Assembly (NCBI RefSeq): GCF_011601275.1
Contig: NZ_JAAOLY010000017.1
Span: 62,001-126,000 of the forward strand
DNA: 64,000 nt
Source of the DNA: Janthinobacterium lividum
GTDB lineage: Bacteria; Pseudomonadota; Gammaproteobacteria; Burkholderiales; Burkholderiaceae_D
Direction: 5' to 3'
The notes below the pieces were generated by a model. It was not told the origin of the DNA, made no database searches, and saw only the letters and a list, made by a program, of their open reading frames with translations. This document shows positions 9,344 to 18,906 of the stretch, one piece after another; within the stretch, counting starts at the first letter, position 1, and each line of letters opens with the position of its first letter. The position numbers were made by a program, and so were the translations under genes.

Positions 9344-10741
9344 CTATTGTCCGCCGCCAGCCGACCAGCCCCCCCCCATGGCGCGGTACAGGTCGACCGA
9401 AGCGACGAGGATACGCGTCTTCAGTTGCAGCAGTCCCACGTCGGCGCTGTACAGGGTGCGTTGGGCGTCGAGTTCTTCCAGGTACGAGGCGTAACCATTG
9501 CGGTAGCGGTTGTGCGCGATGCGCAAGGTGTCGGCGGCAGCGGCGCGGCGCGCGTCGTTTTCCACGGCCTGCTGCTGGAGACGGTAGATGGCGCCCAGGC
9601 TGTTTTCCGTTTCGGCGAAAGCATTGCGCACCACGTTTTCATACGCGTACACGAGCTGGTCTCGCTGCGCGCCTGCCGCATCCGTCTGCGCCTGCACGCG
9701 CGCGCCATCGAACAGGGGGCCGGCCGCCAGCGCCGTCAGGCGCCACAAAGCCGTCGGCGCATGCAGGAAATCGGTCAAGGTCGTCGCTTGCCCGCCGCCG
9801 ACGGCCGTCAGCTTGAACGAGGGCAGCAGCTGGTCGCGCGTGGCTGCCAGGCTGGCGTTGGCGGCCGCCAGGTTGTGTTCCGCGCGCGCGATGTCGGGCC
9901 GCCGGCGCAGCAATTCGGAGGGCAAGCCTGCCGGCACGCCAGGCGCCGCCAGCTCGGCCAACGGCAAGCCGCGCGCGATGGGGCCCGGATTGCCGCCGAC
10001 GAGAACGGCCAGCGCGTTTTCCTGTTCAAAGATCTGCCGCTGCAGCTGCGGCACCTGTTCGGCCGCCGCATGGTATTCCGATTGCGCCTGCAGCCATTCC
10101 AGGCGCGAGCTGTAGCCCACCTCGAACTGCTTGCGCGCCAGCTCGCGCGACTGTTCGCGCAGCTGCAAGGTCGATTGCGTCAGCGCCAGCTGCGCGTCGA
10201 GTCCCCGCAAATTCAGGTAGCTCGTCGCCACGCTGGCGGCGATCGACAGGGCCGCCGCATCGAGGTTGGCCTGCTCGGCGCGGTAGCTCTCGCCCGCCGC
10301 ATCGCTCAGGCTGGCCAGCCGGCCCCACACATCGATTTCATAGCTGGCCTGCAGTTCCGCCTGGAAGACATTCGTCACATACGGCTTGCCGCTGGACGCC
10401 AGGGTGCGCGTGCGCGTGGGCGAACCATCGATGGCCAGGTTGGGCGCGCGGTTCGCGTCGGCCTGCGCCAGGCGCGCGCGGTATTCCTGCACGCGGGCGC
10501 GCGCCACGCGCAAGTCGCCATTGCGCGCCAGCGCCTCGCCCACCAGGTCGCTCAGCACGGGATCACCGAAGGCTTGCCACCACAGCTGCTCGACGTGGGC
10601 GTCAGTAGCCGCGGGGGCACCGATGGCTTGCGCGCGCCAGCCGGACGGCAGTTGCAGTGCCGACGCAGGCTGCGGTGGCGCGTTGGCGGCACAGCCTGCC
10701 AGCGCCAGCGCGCCGGCCATCAGCAGGAAACGGCGCTTCAT
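9344..10741 (-). CDS. Outer-membrane efflux lipoprotein of the MFS pump (NodT family)
   Basis: A 465-residue TolC-type outer membrane factor. The signal MKRRFLLMAGALALAGC ends in a lipobox (LAGC, Cys17). The family landmarks QASYEIDVWGRLASLSDAA and LLRRRPDIARAEHNLAAANA are present, and the C-terminal repeat ends in LYRAMGGGW, a common end of NodT proteins. Its ATG overlaps the stop of the adaptor gene by 4 bases (ATGA), so it is the third gene of the operon and most likely supplies the outer-membrane channel to the EmrA/EmrB-like pair. It is a different protein from the channel at 1664-3076; the two belong to the same family. Confidence 0.92.
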   Translation of the reverse strand: MKRRFLLMAGALALAGCAANAPPQPASALQLPSGWRAQAIGAPAATDAHVEQLWWQAFGDPVLSDLVGEALARNGDLRVARARVQEYRARLAQADANRAPNLAIDGSPTRTRTLASSGKPYVTNVFQAELQASYEIDVWGRLASLSDAAGESYRAEQANLDAAALSIAASVATSYLNLRGLDAQLALTQSTLQLREQSRELARKQFEVGYSSRLEWLQAQSEYHAAAEQVPQLQRQIFEQENALAVLVGGNPGPIARGLPLAELAAPGVPAGLPSELLRRRPDIARAEHNLAAANASLAATRDQLLPSFKLTAVGGGQATTLTDFLHAPTALWRLTALAAGPLFDGARVQAQTDAAGAQRDQLVYAYENVVRNAFAETENSLGAIYRLQQQAVENDARRAAAADTLRIAHNRYRNGYASYLEELDAQRTLYSADVGLLQLKTRILVASVDLYRAMGGGWSAGGGQ

Positions 10742-11919
10742 GGCTTGGCCTTCTTCGGCGCTGGCGGCGGCGCCGGATTGTCCGCCGAGTCGTTCAGCAC
10801 GGCCGACGTATCGACGCTGACCACCACCGACATGCCCGGCACGAGCCGGCGCGCATTCGCCTGCCCCGCATCGATGCGGATGCGCACAGGGATGCGCTGG
10901 GCGATCTTGAGGTAGTTGCCCGTCGCGTTATCGGCCGGCAGCACGGAAAATTCGGAACCCGTGGCTGGAGAAATGCGTTCCACCTGCCCCGTCAGCACGG
11001 CGCCGTCGAGCGCGTCGACGTGGAAGGTGGCGCTCTGCCCTTCCTGCACGCCGTTCATCTGCGTTTCCTTGAAATTGGCGATCACCCACATCTGGCGCGG
11101 CACCAGCGCCATCAGCTGCGCGCCCGAATTGACGTATGCGCCCTGGCGCACCGTCACCTGGCCCAGCTGACCATCGGATGGCGCCACGATGCGCGTATTA
11201 TCGAGGTCGATTTTCGCCGCCTTGACGGCCGCCTGCGCGTTCGCCACGGCCGCTTCCAGTGCCTGCTTGTTGACCACCACGCTATGCACGCTTTGCTGGG
11301 CGATGTCGAGATTGGCGCGGGCTTGCGCCAGCGCCGCCGCCATCTGCGCCTGCGTGGCGCGCGACTGGTCGTGCTCGCGCTGCGACAGCGAACCGTCGGC
11401 CACCAGCTGTTCCACGCGATTGAGGTCGGCGCTGGCCTTCTTCGACTGCGCCTCCGCATTCGCCAGCGCCGCTTCGCTGACGGAAATGCCCGCCTGCGCG
11501 CTGGCCTTTTGCTGCGCCCAGTTCGACAGCGCCGCCTGCTGCGCGGCCAGCTGCGCCTGCGCCTGTTCGTAGCGCTGCTGGTAGATGCGGTCGTCGATGC
11601 GCACCAGCAGCTGGCCTTCCTTCACATCCATGAAATCCTGCACCGTCACTTCCACGACATAGCCGGACAGCTGGGTGCCGATGATGGTCACCTGCCCCCG
11701 CACGGTGGCGTTTTCGGTCGTCACGATGGGACTGGTGAACGGCGGCAGACGCCACGCGTACAGCACGATCAGCACGCCCACCAGGGCCACGGCGGCAAAG
11801 GCCAGCGCGGACAGCCACTGGTGGCGGCGGTCGGGCTGCGCCGTGGAGGCGGCGGGTGCTGGCGTGGGCACGGCGGCAGGCGTTGTCGGTGCTGGTGGCG
11901 GCGTATTATTTTCTGTCAT
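10738..11919 (-). CDS. EmrA/HlyD-family efflux adaptor
   Basis: A 393-residue membrane fusion protein. The start at 11919 gives MTENNTPPPAPTTPAAVPTP, a Pro/Ala-rich cytoplasmic N-terminus, then one membrane helix (LSALAFAAVALVGVLIVLYAW, about residues 36-56). The lipoyl half-motif VTIIGTQLSGYVVEVTVQDF, a long Ala/Gln-rich coiled-coil hairpin (about 120-230) and the return half ARIVAPSDGQLGQVTV-like segment follow, as in EmrA. A longer frame opens at 11970 but runs deep into the upstream gene. It overlaps emrB by 14 bases and the channel gene by 4. Role: connects the MFS pump to the outer-membrane channel. Confidence 0.9.
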   Translation of the reverse strand: MTENNTPPPAPTTPAAVPTPAPAASTAQPDRRHQWLSALAFAAVALVGVLIVLYAWRLPPFTSPIVTTENATVRGQVTIIGTQLSGYVVEVTVQDFMDVKEGQLLVRIDDRIYQQRYEQAQAQLAAQQAALSNWAQQKASAQAGISVSEAALANAEAQSKKASADLNRVEQLVADGSLSQREHDQSRATQAQMAAALAQARANLDIAQQSVHSVVVNKQALEAAVANAQAAVKAAKIDLDNTRIVAPSDGQLGQVTVRQGAYVNSGAQLMALVPRQMWVIANFKETQMNGVQEGQSATFHVDALDGAVLTGQVERISPATGSEFSVLPADNATGNYLKIAQRIPVRIRIDAGQANARRLVPGMSVVVSVDTSAVLNDSADNPAPPPAPKKAKP

Positions 11920-13600
11920 TGCTCGGTTCCGAATTGGTAATGGGGACGATGGCCATGGCCGTCTGCGCATCGCGCACGGGGCCGACCAGGCGGCGTGCGC
12001 CGGTGGTGATGCGGGTCCAGGACTGGCTGACCAGCATCCAGATCAGGGTGGCGATGGCGACGCCGGCGATCATCAAGAAAACGTCGTTGTAGGCCAGCAC
12101 ATTGGCTTCGCGCGTGGCGACGGCACCCAGGCGCGCCACGCCCTGGGCGCTGCGCAAGGCGGGGTCCATCAGCACGCTGCCATAGCTTGACGCGCCCGAC
12201 TGCACACGGGCCACCACCTGCGGGTCGAGCATGGTCAGATGCTCGACCAGGTAGCTGGAATGGTATTTCTCGCGCGCCGTCTGGATGGTGCCGACGATGG
12301 CCGCGCCGAGCAAACCACCCAGGTTCTGCGTCATGGTAAACATCACGGAAAAACTCACCAGGTTGCGCGGTTCGGCGATCACGGCGCCCATGCCTGCCAC
12401 CATGGTGGGGCCGAGGAAGTACGTGCCGCCAAAGGCCAGCAGGAACTGGCTCACATACATGTTGACGGGGCGCGTCTGGCTGGTGGCGTGCGCATCGATC
12501 AGGGCGCCGGCAGCGATCAGCAGCAGCGCGAACATCAGCGAACGGTTCAGGGTGGCCGGATTGATCGTCAGCGCGCTGACCACCAGGCCCGCCACGCTCC
12601 CCAGCAGCACCACGACGAACAGGTTCTGCATCTGGTCCGTGTTCAGGCCCAGCGCCTGCAAAAAGCCCACGGCGCCCGTCGATTCGGACAGCACGATGCG
12701 AAACAGCAGCACCGATAAAAACAGCTTGGCGATCTTGCCCGTGGTGAGCCAGCGCGTGTTGAGCAGAGGGCGCGCGCGGTTATGTTCGATGGCCAGCGCG
12801 GCGGCTATCAGCACGATGGAGCACGCCAGGCACACGCCCACCCATTCGGACTCCATCCACCACGCCGTGCGCCCCTGCGCCAGCACGGCGCACAGCAGGG
12901 CCACGCCGGGCGCAAACAGGATAAAAGTTAGGAAGTCGAGCGGCTCGAACGTCTGCACGCGGTCGCCCGGAGGCAGCTTCAGGGCCAGCACGCAGCCCAG
13001 CGCCAGCAGGGCCAGCCCCAGTTCGAACAGGTACAGGCCATGCCATTCGCCGATCTGCAGCAGTTCGGACGTGAAGATGCGCGCCAGCGGCAAGGCCAAT
13101 TGGGCAAAGCCCAGGCCCAGCACCACGCCCTTCAGGCGGTGCCGCGCGGGGAACGCCTGCAAGGTGTAGTACAGGCCCAGCACCCCCAGCGCGCCGCCCA
13201 CCATGCCATGCGCGGCGCGCACGGCGATCGCCGACGACAAGGTATTGGCATACAGGTGAGCGAACGTCACCAGCGCATACAGCACCAGGAACGCTTCCGT
13301 GAACAGGCGCAGGCCGAACTGCTGGCGGAACTTCACCAGCAGCAGATTCATGGAAACGATGGTCATCACGTAGGCGGCGGGCAGCCACTGCATCTGGTAG
13401 GCATAGGCGCCCAGCGAACCTTGCAGGTTCAAGATGTTGGCCGTCACCAGACCGTTGCCCAGTCCCCCCGTCAGTGCGACGATCAGGCCGACGATGAAAT
13501 ACGCGACACGCTTGGGCGTCGAATGTTCGGGCATCGATGGCGACCCGGGCAAGGTCGGGCGTTCGCCCGGCCCCCAGGTGCGAGGTGTGTACTTGTCCAT
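11906..13600 (-). CDS. DHA2-type MFS efflux transporter (EmrB/QacA-like)
   Basis: A 564-residue integral membrane protein with about 14 hydrophobic helices, the number typical of the DHA2 drug:H+ antiporter group. A soluble N-terminus of about 30 residues precedes TM1 (VAYFIVGLIVALTGGLGNGL). The helix ends include MQWLPAAYVMTIVSMNLLLV, equivalent to the conserved WxxxxYxL region of EmrB. First gene of a three-gene operon with EmrA-like and channel genes. No regulator gene is linked. An in-frame ATG at 13534 (MPEHSTPKR) is a possible later start; neither has a clear ribosome-binding site. The substrate is unknown. Confidence 0.88.
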   Translation of the reverse strand: MDKYTPRTWGPGERPTLPGSPSMPEHSTPKRVAYFIVGLIVALTGGLGNGLVTANILNLQGSLGAYAYQMQWLPAAYVMTIVSMNLLLVKFRQQFGLRLFTEAFLVLYALVTFAHLYANTLSSAIAVRAAHGMVGGALGVLGLYYTLQAFPARHRLKGVVLGLGFAQLALPLARIFTSELLQIGEWHGLYLFELGLALLALGCVLALKLPPGDRVQTFEPLDFLTFILFAPGVALLCAVLAQGRTAWWMESEWVGVCLACSIVLIAAALAIEHNRARPLLNTRWLTTGKIAKLFLSVLLFRIVLSESTGAVGFLQALGLNTDQMQNLFVVVLLGSVAGLVVSALTINPATLNRSLMFALLLIAAGALIDAHATSQTRPVNMYVSQFLLAFGGTYFLGPTMVAGMGAVIAEPRNLVSFSVMFTMTQNLGGLLGAAIVGTIQTAREKYHSSYLVEHLTMLDPQVVARVQSGASSYGSVLMDPALRSAQGVARLGAVATREANVLAYNDVFLMIAGVAIATLIWMLVSQSWTRITTGARRLVGPVRDAQTAMAIVPITNSEPSNDRK

Positions 13601-13789
13601 GCGGTAATCGCGATCCGGTTTGCTGAAGCCGTTCCTTGCTGCTGTTACACAGATAGTGGCAAATGAACAGTTCTAGTCAGCAGCATATCACCGCGGGACG
13701 TTTTTATTGTTTACATTGTTGCGCGCAATTGCCGGCATTGACGGAGACAGGGCAGGCAAAGCCCACCCTGTCCTTTGCTCAGGCCCGCA

Positions 13790-16201
13790 TCACACCTGCG
13801 GCGGATCCGTTTCGCGCGCAAACGCCCGGTGCGCGGCCAGCACCTTTTTAAAAGCCGCCACGCCTTTCACCACGTCGCCCGCCGGCGCGACGATGATGGC
13901 GGGATCGGGCTTGCCGTCGGGCAGAGTCACTGGTATGCCCGCCTTGTCCAGCAAGTCCTTGCCGGCGCCGATGGCCAGCATCGGCTTGCAGTGGCGGTAT
14001 TGCAGGCGCAGGAAGTCGAGCGCGTTGGCGTCGCTGCCCAGCTGCTGCACGGCGCCCTGGCCGTCCGGCACCACGACGGCGTCGAACAGCACGCCCGGTC
14101 CCGCTTCGAGCGAGATTTCCACGGCCAGCGGCGCGCCGCCGCTCGTATCGACCGTCCCCAGGTGGCTGCCCACCAGGCGCGGCGCGGCGCCGTCAGCCAG
14201 CAGCGCGGCATAGATATTGCGCACCTGCGCGCCATCGCTGCCCGGCCCTGCCAGGATGGCCACGCGCAGGGTATGGATGCCCGTCTTGCCGGGGCGGAAA
14301 AAGAGCGACAGGGCCGGCGATGGCGGATACGCCGGCAGCGGCTGCAGCGAGGCGCGCGGCATGGCGGGCGGCAGGAGCAGGCCCAGGCCATCGGCCAGGC
14401 GCTGCGCCAGAGTCTCGTCGACATTGCGCAGCATGGCGACGATGCGCTGGCGGATCGCCACCGTCTGCACCTTGCTCAGTTCAAAGCGGAACGCATGCAC
14501 GATATGGTTTTGCTCGACCGGCGTCTGGCTGATCCAGAACAGGCGCGCCTGGGCATAATGCTCGGCGAATTTCTCGGGCTTGCCGCGCACCTTGTCGCCT
14601 TCGGCGGAGGCAGGAAAACTGTTGAAACCTTTCGCGCCCGCCTGGAACGGACAGCCGCCAGCCAGCGAGTTCGGTTCATACGCGACCCGGCCCCGGTTGA
14701 TGGCCTGGCGGTGCATGCCGTCGCGCTGGTTGTTGTGCACAGGCGCCAGCGGCGCATTGATGGGAATTTCGTGGAAATTCGGGCCGCCCAGGCGCGTCAG
14801 CTGGGTATCGACATAGGAATGGATGCGTCCCTGCAGCAGCGGATCGTTGCTGAAATCGATGCCGGGCACGATGTGCGCCGTGCAAAAGGCCACCTGCTCC
14901 GTCTCGGCGAAAAAATTGTCGGGATTGCGGTTCAAGACCATTTTTCCGACAGGGATGAGCGGGACGACTTCTTCGGGAATCAGCTTGGTGGGGTCGAGCA
15001 CGTCGAAGGGAAACGCTTCCGCCTGCGCTTCCGTGAAGACCTGGAAGGACAGCTCGTATTCGGGATACTCGCCGCACTCGATGGCTTCCCACAGGTCGCG
15101 CCGGTGGAAGTCGGAATCGGCGCCGCTGATCTTGACGGCTTCGTCCCACACAAGCGAATGCGTGCCGGCCATCGGCGACCAGTGAAATTTGCAGAAGACG
15201 GACTGGCCCTTGGCATTGACGAGGCGGAAGGTATGCACGCCGAAGCCCTGCATCATCCGATAGCTGCGCGGGATGGCGCGGTCCGACATGACCCACATCA
15301 GCATGTGCGTGATTTCCGGCGACAGCGAGGCGAAATCCCAGAAGGTGTCGTGCGCGCTGGCCGCCTGCGGCATGCCATGGTGCGGCTCGGGCTTGACGGC
15401 GTGCACCACGTCGGGGAATTTCATCGCATCCTGGATGAAGAAGACGGGAATGTTATTGCCGACCAAATCCCAGTTGCCCTCGTCCGTATAAAACTTCACG
15501 GCAAAGCCGCGCACGTCGCGCGCCGTATCGGTGGAACCACGTTCGCCGGCCACCGTGGAAAAGCGCACGAAGACGGGCGTGCGCTTGCCCGCCCTGGCAA
15601 ACGGCGCGGCGCGCGTCAGCTTGCTTTGTTCCTTGTAACATTCGAAGTAGCCATGGGCGGCCGAACCGCGCGCATGCACGACCCGTTCGGGGATGCGCTC
15701 ATGGTCGAAATGCGTGAGCTTTTCACGCAGGATGAAATCTTCCATCAGGGTGGGCCCGCGCAAGCCCGCCTTCAAGGAATTCTGGTTGTCGCCCACGGGC
15801 ACGCCCTGGTTGGTCGTCAGCACGCAGCCGCTGTCGTCGCTACGGGCGCCGTCGAGCGAGGCGTTACGCGCATTTTCGCCCAGCGCCGGCTGGCCATCGC
15901 CCGTCTTCGGCGACGCGGTCGTTTCGCCCGTGGTGCTGGCCGTGGCCAGCGGTTCGCCGGCTGCCACATGCACGCCTTCGACCGGCGTGCACGCGGCATC
16001 GCCATACTGGCCTTCTTCCTTGGGATTGACGGCCATGGCGGCGGCCAGTTGCTGGCCGGCGGCTGTCTTTTGCAGCAGCGCGCGGGTCACGTCATTGTCC
16101 GCGCCCAGGCTATGCGGCGCATTGCTGTCGGATGGGCCGGACATGCTGCTCAATACGGAACCCGCACCGTCCGTGGACGGCGTTTTCTTGTTGGTAGCCA
16201 T
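13790..16201 (-). CDS. katE: Large-subunit catalase, KatE/HPII type
   Basis: An 803-residue heme catalase (2 H2O2 to 2 H2O + O2). The catalytic His is H176 ([13 protein letters not shown]), the distal Asn lies in [11 protein letters not shown], and the proximal heme ligand is Tyr463 ([15 protein letters not shown]). Residues from about 640 form the DJ-1/PfpI-like C-terminal domain typical of clade 2 catalases ([15 protein letters not shown]). The N-terminal extension of about 125 low-complexity residues is longer than in E. coli HPII. Spacing to H176 and Y463 matches HPII exactly, and the position of HPII His392, which crosslinks to the heme Tyr, is Cys440 here. AGGAG lies 5 bases before the ATG. 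Next to DoxX, DUF883 and a small hydrophobic ORF. Confidence 0.96.
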   Translation of the reverse strand: MATNKKTPSTDGAGSVLSSMSGPSDSNAPHSLGADNDVTRALLQKTAAGQQLAAAMAVNPKEEGQYGDAACTPVEGVHVAAGEPLATASTTGETTASPKTGDGQPALGENARNASLDGARSDDSGCVLTTNQGVPVGDNQNSLKAGLRGPTLMEDFILREKLTHFDHERIPERVVHARGSAAHGYFECYKEQSKLTRAAPFARAGKRTPVFVRFSTVAGERGSTDTARDVRGFAVKFYTDEGNWDLVGNNIPVFFIQDAMKFPDVVHAVKPEPHHGMPQAASAHDTFWDFASLSPEITHMLMWVMSDRAIPRSYRMMQGFGVHTFRLVNAKGQSVFCKFHWSPMAGTHSLVWDEAVKISGADSDFHRRDLWEAIECGEYPEYELSFQVFTEAQAEAFPFDVLDPTKLIPEEVVPLIPVGKMVLNRNPDNFFAETEQVAFCTAHIVPGIDFSNDPLLQGRIHSYVDTQLTRLGGPNFHEIPINAPLAPVHNNQRDGMHRQAINRGRVAYEPNSLAGGCPFQAGAKGFNSFPASAEGDKVRGKPEKFAEHYAQARLFWISQTPVEQNHIVHAFRFELSKVQTVAIRQRIVAMLRNVDETLAQRLADGLGLLLPPAMPRASLQPLPAYPPSPALSLFFRPGKTGIHTLRVAILAGPGSDGAQVRNIYAALLADGAAPRLVGSHLGTVDTSGGAPLAVEISLEAGPGVLFDAVVVPDGQGAVQQLGSDANALDFLRLQYRHCKPMLAIGAGKDLLDKAGIPVTLPDGKPDPAIIVAPAGDVVKGVAAFKKVLAAHRAFARETDPPQV

Positions 16202-16253
16202 TACGTCTCCTGTGAGTAGTTTGCCCCGGGAAGTAACGCTACAACTCCCTCAT

Positions 16254-16331
16254 TCAGCGCACGAACAGGGCAATCAAAATAATGATGGGAATAGGTATGC
16301 CGATCAACCACAACAAAATGGAGCGCATCAT
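16254..16331 (-). CDS. 25-residue hydrophobic membrane peptide
   Basis: A very short gene not reported by usual length cut-offs: 25 codons plus TGA. It begins MMRSILLWLIGIPIPIIILI and ends LFVR. It is one membrane helix with a Pro-Ile-Pro kink and Arg at both ends. AAAGGAGAG lies 5 bases before the first ATG, one of the best ribosome-binding sites in the window, which is the main reason to call it. It lies 52 bases before katE in the same direction and 123 bases after the DUF883 gene, so it may share a stress-responsive transcript with them. The second Met could also be the start. No function is assigned. Confidence 0.7.
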   Translation of the reverse strand: MMRSILLWLIGIPIPIIILIALFVR

Positions 16332-16454
16332 CACTCTCCTTTACTGCTTGCTACTACTTTGTACCTTGTGCGCGTGGGCGCCGGCCCGCCCCGCCCCGCC
16401 ATGACGGCGAAGGGAACAGCGCCCACGACAAATACTTCCCGGAACGCGTAAGAC

Positions 16455-16808
16455 TTACTTACGCGAACCCAGCAATTTCGACAGGCCATAACCGGCCGCT
16501 GCCGCAATCAGCAGGGACACGGCCGGGCGTTCGCGCACATAGTCGCGGCCCGTTTCGCCGGCGCGCTGGCAGGCGGCGCCCAATTGCTTGCCGCGCGCCA
16601 TCAGGGTTTCGGAAGCCTTGTTGACGGTATCGCTGACCTGGCCGATGCGGTCGCCCACCTGGTCCACGCCGTCATGGGCGCGCGTGGCCACCTTGTCGGC
16701 CAGGGGCTGGGCCTGGCTTGCCACCTTGTCGATGGTGCGGTGCAAATCCTGGCGGGTATCCTGGGCGGTGCCGTTCATATCGGAGCTGGTTTTTTCAATC
16801 GCGTTCAT
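16455..16808 (-). CDS. DUF883 (ElaB/YqjD-like) membrane-anchored protein
   Basis: A 117-residue protein. The N-terminal 80 residues are a polar amphipathic helix rich in Asp, Gln and Thr (QDTRQDLHRTIDKVASQAQP), and the C-terminus is the typical DUF883 end: GRDYVRERPAVSLLIAAAAG with one membrane helix and a basic tail GSRK. E. coli members ElaB and YqjD are stationary-phase inner-membrane proteins that bind ribosomes. AAAGGAAA precedes the ATG. It lies upstream of the small hydrophobic ORF and katE in the same orientation, which fits a general stress or stationary-phase group. Confidence 0.82.
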   Translation of the reverse strand: MNAIEKTSSDMNGTAQDTRQDLHRTIDKVASQAQPLADKVATRAHDGVDQVGDRIGQVSDTVNKASETLMARGKQLGAACQRAGETGRDYVRERPAVSLLIAAAAGYGLSKLLGSRK

Positions 16809-17160
16809 GATGGTTTCCTTTAACAGTGAATAATTTCAACCATGCTCGATGCCGTGACCGAATCATGATTCTCCTCGCTTCGGGGAAAAAGAAGCGGCTA
16901 AACGCTGCCGGGCTGAGCCATATCAAACAAGGATCAGCAGCAAGCTGTTGGCACTACCTTAACTGCGTCCGCCCCGCGCCACCGTGCGCTGCCACACCTT
17001 GAGGTGCAGACTTAAATTCCTGCCGGAAATAACAATCTCCGCCGGCCTGGTGGTGGTGTCGGATTAAACGGCGTTCCGCCGCTAATCCGACCTACGCTAC
17101 TGTCAAATGGCGTAGGTCGGGTTAGCGGAGCGTAATCCGACACATCGTTGACATCACCGC
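16809..17160. other. 352-base intergenic region with a repeat pair
   Basis: The gap between the DUF883 gene and doxX holds no open frame with a ribosome-binding site. Its right half carries an inverted pair of the interspersed palindromic repeat (17057-17142). The left half must contain the DUF883 promoter, but no clear -35/-10 pair was found. Confidence 0.6.
17057..17142. repeat. Interspersed palindromic repeat, inverted pair
   Basis: Two units in opposite orientation: 17057-17096 (TGTCGGATTA ... TAATCCGACCTACG) and 17111-17142 (CGTAGGTCGGGTTA ... TAATCCGACA). Each unit is itself a hairpin, and the two face each other across 14 bases, like a BIME made of REP units. Related units lie at 31942-32037, 38192-38227 and 43008-43043. 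Confidence 0.85.
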
Positions 17161-17574
17161 TTATGCCCGCAACCGCGCATCGAGCGAATAGCGTCCCGCG
17201 CCGCTGATGGCGATCGTGCCGAAGACGATGATCAGCAGCCAGCCGAACTGGCCGTCGGCGATGCTCCAGTCCGGGTGCACGAGCAGCATCGACACGCCCA
17301 GCAGGAACAGCAAGGGCAAACAGGCCAGGCGCGTCAGCAAGCCGGCGGCGACCAGCAGCGGGCAGAGGATTTCCGCGAACAGGGCGCAGTACAGGGTGAC
17401 GGCGCGGCCCAGGTGCAGCGGGTCGTCGATGTGCGCCAGTTCCTCGGAAAAGTGCAGCAGCTTGGGCAAGCCGTGCACCTGCAGTACCAGCAGCGCGCCC
17501 GTCACGCGCGCAAACAGCAAGCCGGCATCGGGTAAAAAAGGGCCGGCCAGCGCCGCCATCCAGTTTTTCTTCAT
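17161..17574 (-). CDS. DoxX-family membrane protein
   Basis: A 137-residue protein with four predicted membrane helices (LLFARVTGALLVLQVHGLPK; VTLYCALFAEILCPLLVAAG; LACLPLLFLLGVSMLLVHP; FGWLLIIVFGTIAIS). The short HGLPKLLHF segment and overall size fit the DoxX/DoxD-like family. Members of this family take part in membrane-linked redox or oxidative-stress functions, but their reactions are mostly undefined. It is divergent from the hydrolase gene at 17762 and follows the repeat pair. Confidence 0.85.
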   Translation of the reverse strand: MKKNWMAALAGPFLPDAGLLFARVTGALLVLQVHGLPKLLHFSEELAHIDDPLHLGRAVTLYCALFAEILCPLLVAAGLLTRLACLPLLFLLGVSMLLVHPDWSIADGQFGWLLIIVFGTIAISGAGRYSLDARLRA

Positions 17575-17761
17575 GATCGCTCCAGTGGGAAAGCCAGTCG
17601 GCGCGGCGCGCCGCTGCCAGCCATCATAGGCAGGCGGGAGACTCGGCGCGACTGGTCTTTTGGCAGAGGCGCCGGCGCGCGTGAAGGCCTAGACTGGCCG
17701 ATGCCATCACTGGTCCAGGCCGCAACCGGCCTCCCTCCCCCATCCCCGAAGGAAATGCATC

Positions 17762-18742
17762 ATGTCCAAGAAAATCGAAGCCGAAGAAGTCACTTCCCGC
17801 CGCAAGCTGCTCGTCAGCGTCGCCGGTGTCGCCGCCGGTGCGGGCCTGCTGGCCGCCGGTGGCGCCAGCGCCGCCGCCAAGCCTGCCGCTGCTGCCGCCA
17901 ACGCGCCGGGCAAGCTCACCGTCAACAGCGTTACCGTCAAGGACGGCACCGTCATCCACTTCAAGGACTGGGGCACGGGCACGCCCGTCGTCTTCAGCCA
18001 CGGCTGGCCATTGCAGGGCGACGCCTGGGAAGACCAGATGATGTTCCTGGCCAGCCACGGCTACCGCGTGATCGCGCACGACCGCCGCGGCCACGGCCTG
18101 TCCAGCCAGCCATGGCAGGGAAATGACATGGATACCTATGCCGACGACCTGGCCACCCTGCTCGACGCGCTCGACATCAAGGGCGCGACCTTGGTCGGCC
18201 ATTCGACGGGCGGCGGCGAAGTAGCGCGCTACATCGGCCGCCATGGCGAAAAGCGCGTGGCCAAGGCCGTGCTGGTGGGCGCCGTGCCGCCGCAGATGGT
18301 CAAGTCGGACACCAATCCGGGCGGCTTGCCGATGTCGGTGTTTGACGGCATCCGCGCCGGCGTGCTGGCCGACCGTTCGCAATTTTTCAAGGACCTGACC
18401 GTGCCGTTCTTCGGCGCCAACCGTCCCGGCAACAAGGTCTCGCAAGGGCAGCGCGACACGTTCTGGCTGCAGGGCATGCAGTGCGGCATCAAGAACGCCT
18501 ACGATTGCATCAAGCAGTTTTCCGAGACGGACTTCACGGCCGACCTGAAGAAAATCTCCGTGCCGACTCTGGTCGTGCACGGCGGCGACGACCAGATCGT
18601 GCCGATCGACGCGTCCGGCAAGGCTGCGGCCAAGCTCATCAAGAACGCCAAGCTGGTCATCTATGAAGGCGCGCCGCACGGCTTGCCGGCTACCCACAAG
18701 GATCGCCTGAACGAAGACTTGCTGGCCTTTATCAAGTCCTGA
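17762..18742 (+). CDS. Tat-exported alpha/beta hydrolase (non-heme haloperoxidase type)
   Basis: A 326-residue alpha/beta hydrolase. Residues 10-42 are a twin-arginine signal ([20 protein letters not shown], cleavage near ASAAA), so the enzyme is exported folded. The fold carries the oxyanion region [15 protein letters not shown], nucleophile Ser in [12 protein letters not shown], acid Asp in [11 protein letters not shown] and catalytic His in EGAPHGLP. The GHSTGGGE motif and length match cofactor-free chloroperoxidases (perhydrolases/esterases). AAGGAAA precedes the ATG. It is followed by a terminator and then a two-component pair in the same direction; a regulatory link is possible but not shown. 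Confidence 0.92.
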   Translation: MSKKIEAEEVTSRRKLLVSVAGVAAGAGLLAAGGASAAAKPAAAAANAPGKLTVNSVTVKDGTVIHFKDWGTGTPVVFSHGWPLQGDAWEDQMMFLASHGYRVIAHDRRGHGLSSQPWQGNDMDTYADDLATLLDALDIKGATLVGHSTGGGEVARYIGRHGEKRVAKAVLVGAVPPQMVKSDTNPGGLPMSVFDGIRAGVLADRSQFFKDLTVPFFGANRPGNKVSQGQRDTFWLQGMQCGIKNAYDCIKQFSETDFTADLKKISVPTLVVHGGDDQIVPIDASGKAAAKLIKNAKLVIYEGAPHGLPATHKDRLNEDLLAFIKS

Positions 18743-18760
18743 TCCGTTCTTCGCTTCCCG

Positions 18761-18786
18761 CACCGCCGGCACGCCCGGCGGTGTTT
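18761..18786 (+). terminator. Terminator after the hydrolase gene
   Basis: CACCGCCGG (18761-18769) and CCGGCGGTG (18775-18783) form a perfect 9-bp stem with a 5-nt loop, followed by TTTA. It lies 18 bases after the hydrolase stop codon. Confidence 0.75.
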
Positions 18787-18906
18787 ATCGCCCCAGCCGC
18801 GTAAAAAAACCGCCCGCCTCCCCCATTCGTATAACTGCCTTGCCTGACGGCGCGTGCATACTTGCTGCAATGCGGCATCCGCCGCGACAGCGACAGGAGC
18901 ACGGCG

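Noticed and set aside
13775..16219. An 814-codon open frame on the plus strand opposite katE
   Set aside because: Antisense to a certain catalase gene, no recognisable motif, composition of a mirror frame.
16373..16427. A 9-bp inverted repeat (CGTGGGCGC / GCGCCCACG) between the DUF883 gene and the small ORF
   Set aside because: The loop of 37 bases is long and there is no T tract, so it is not a convincing terminator; it may be chance in GC-rich DNA.
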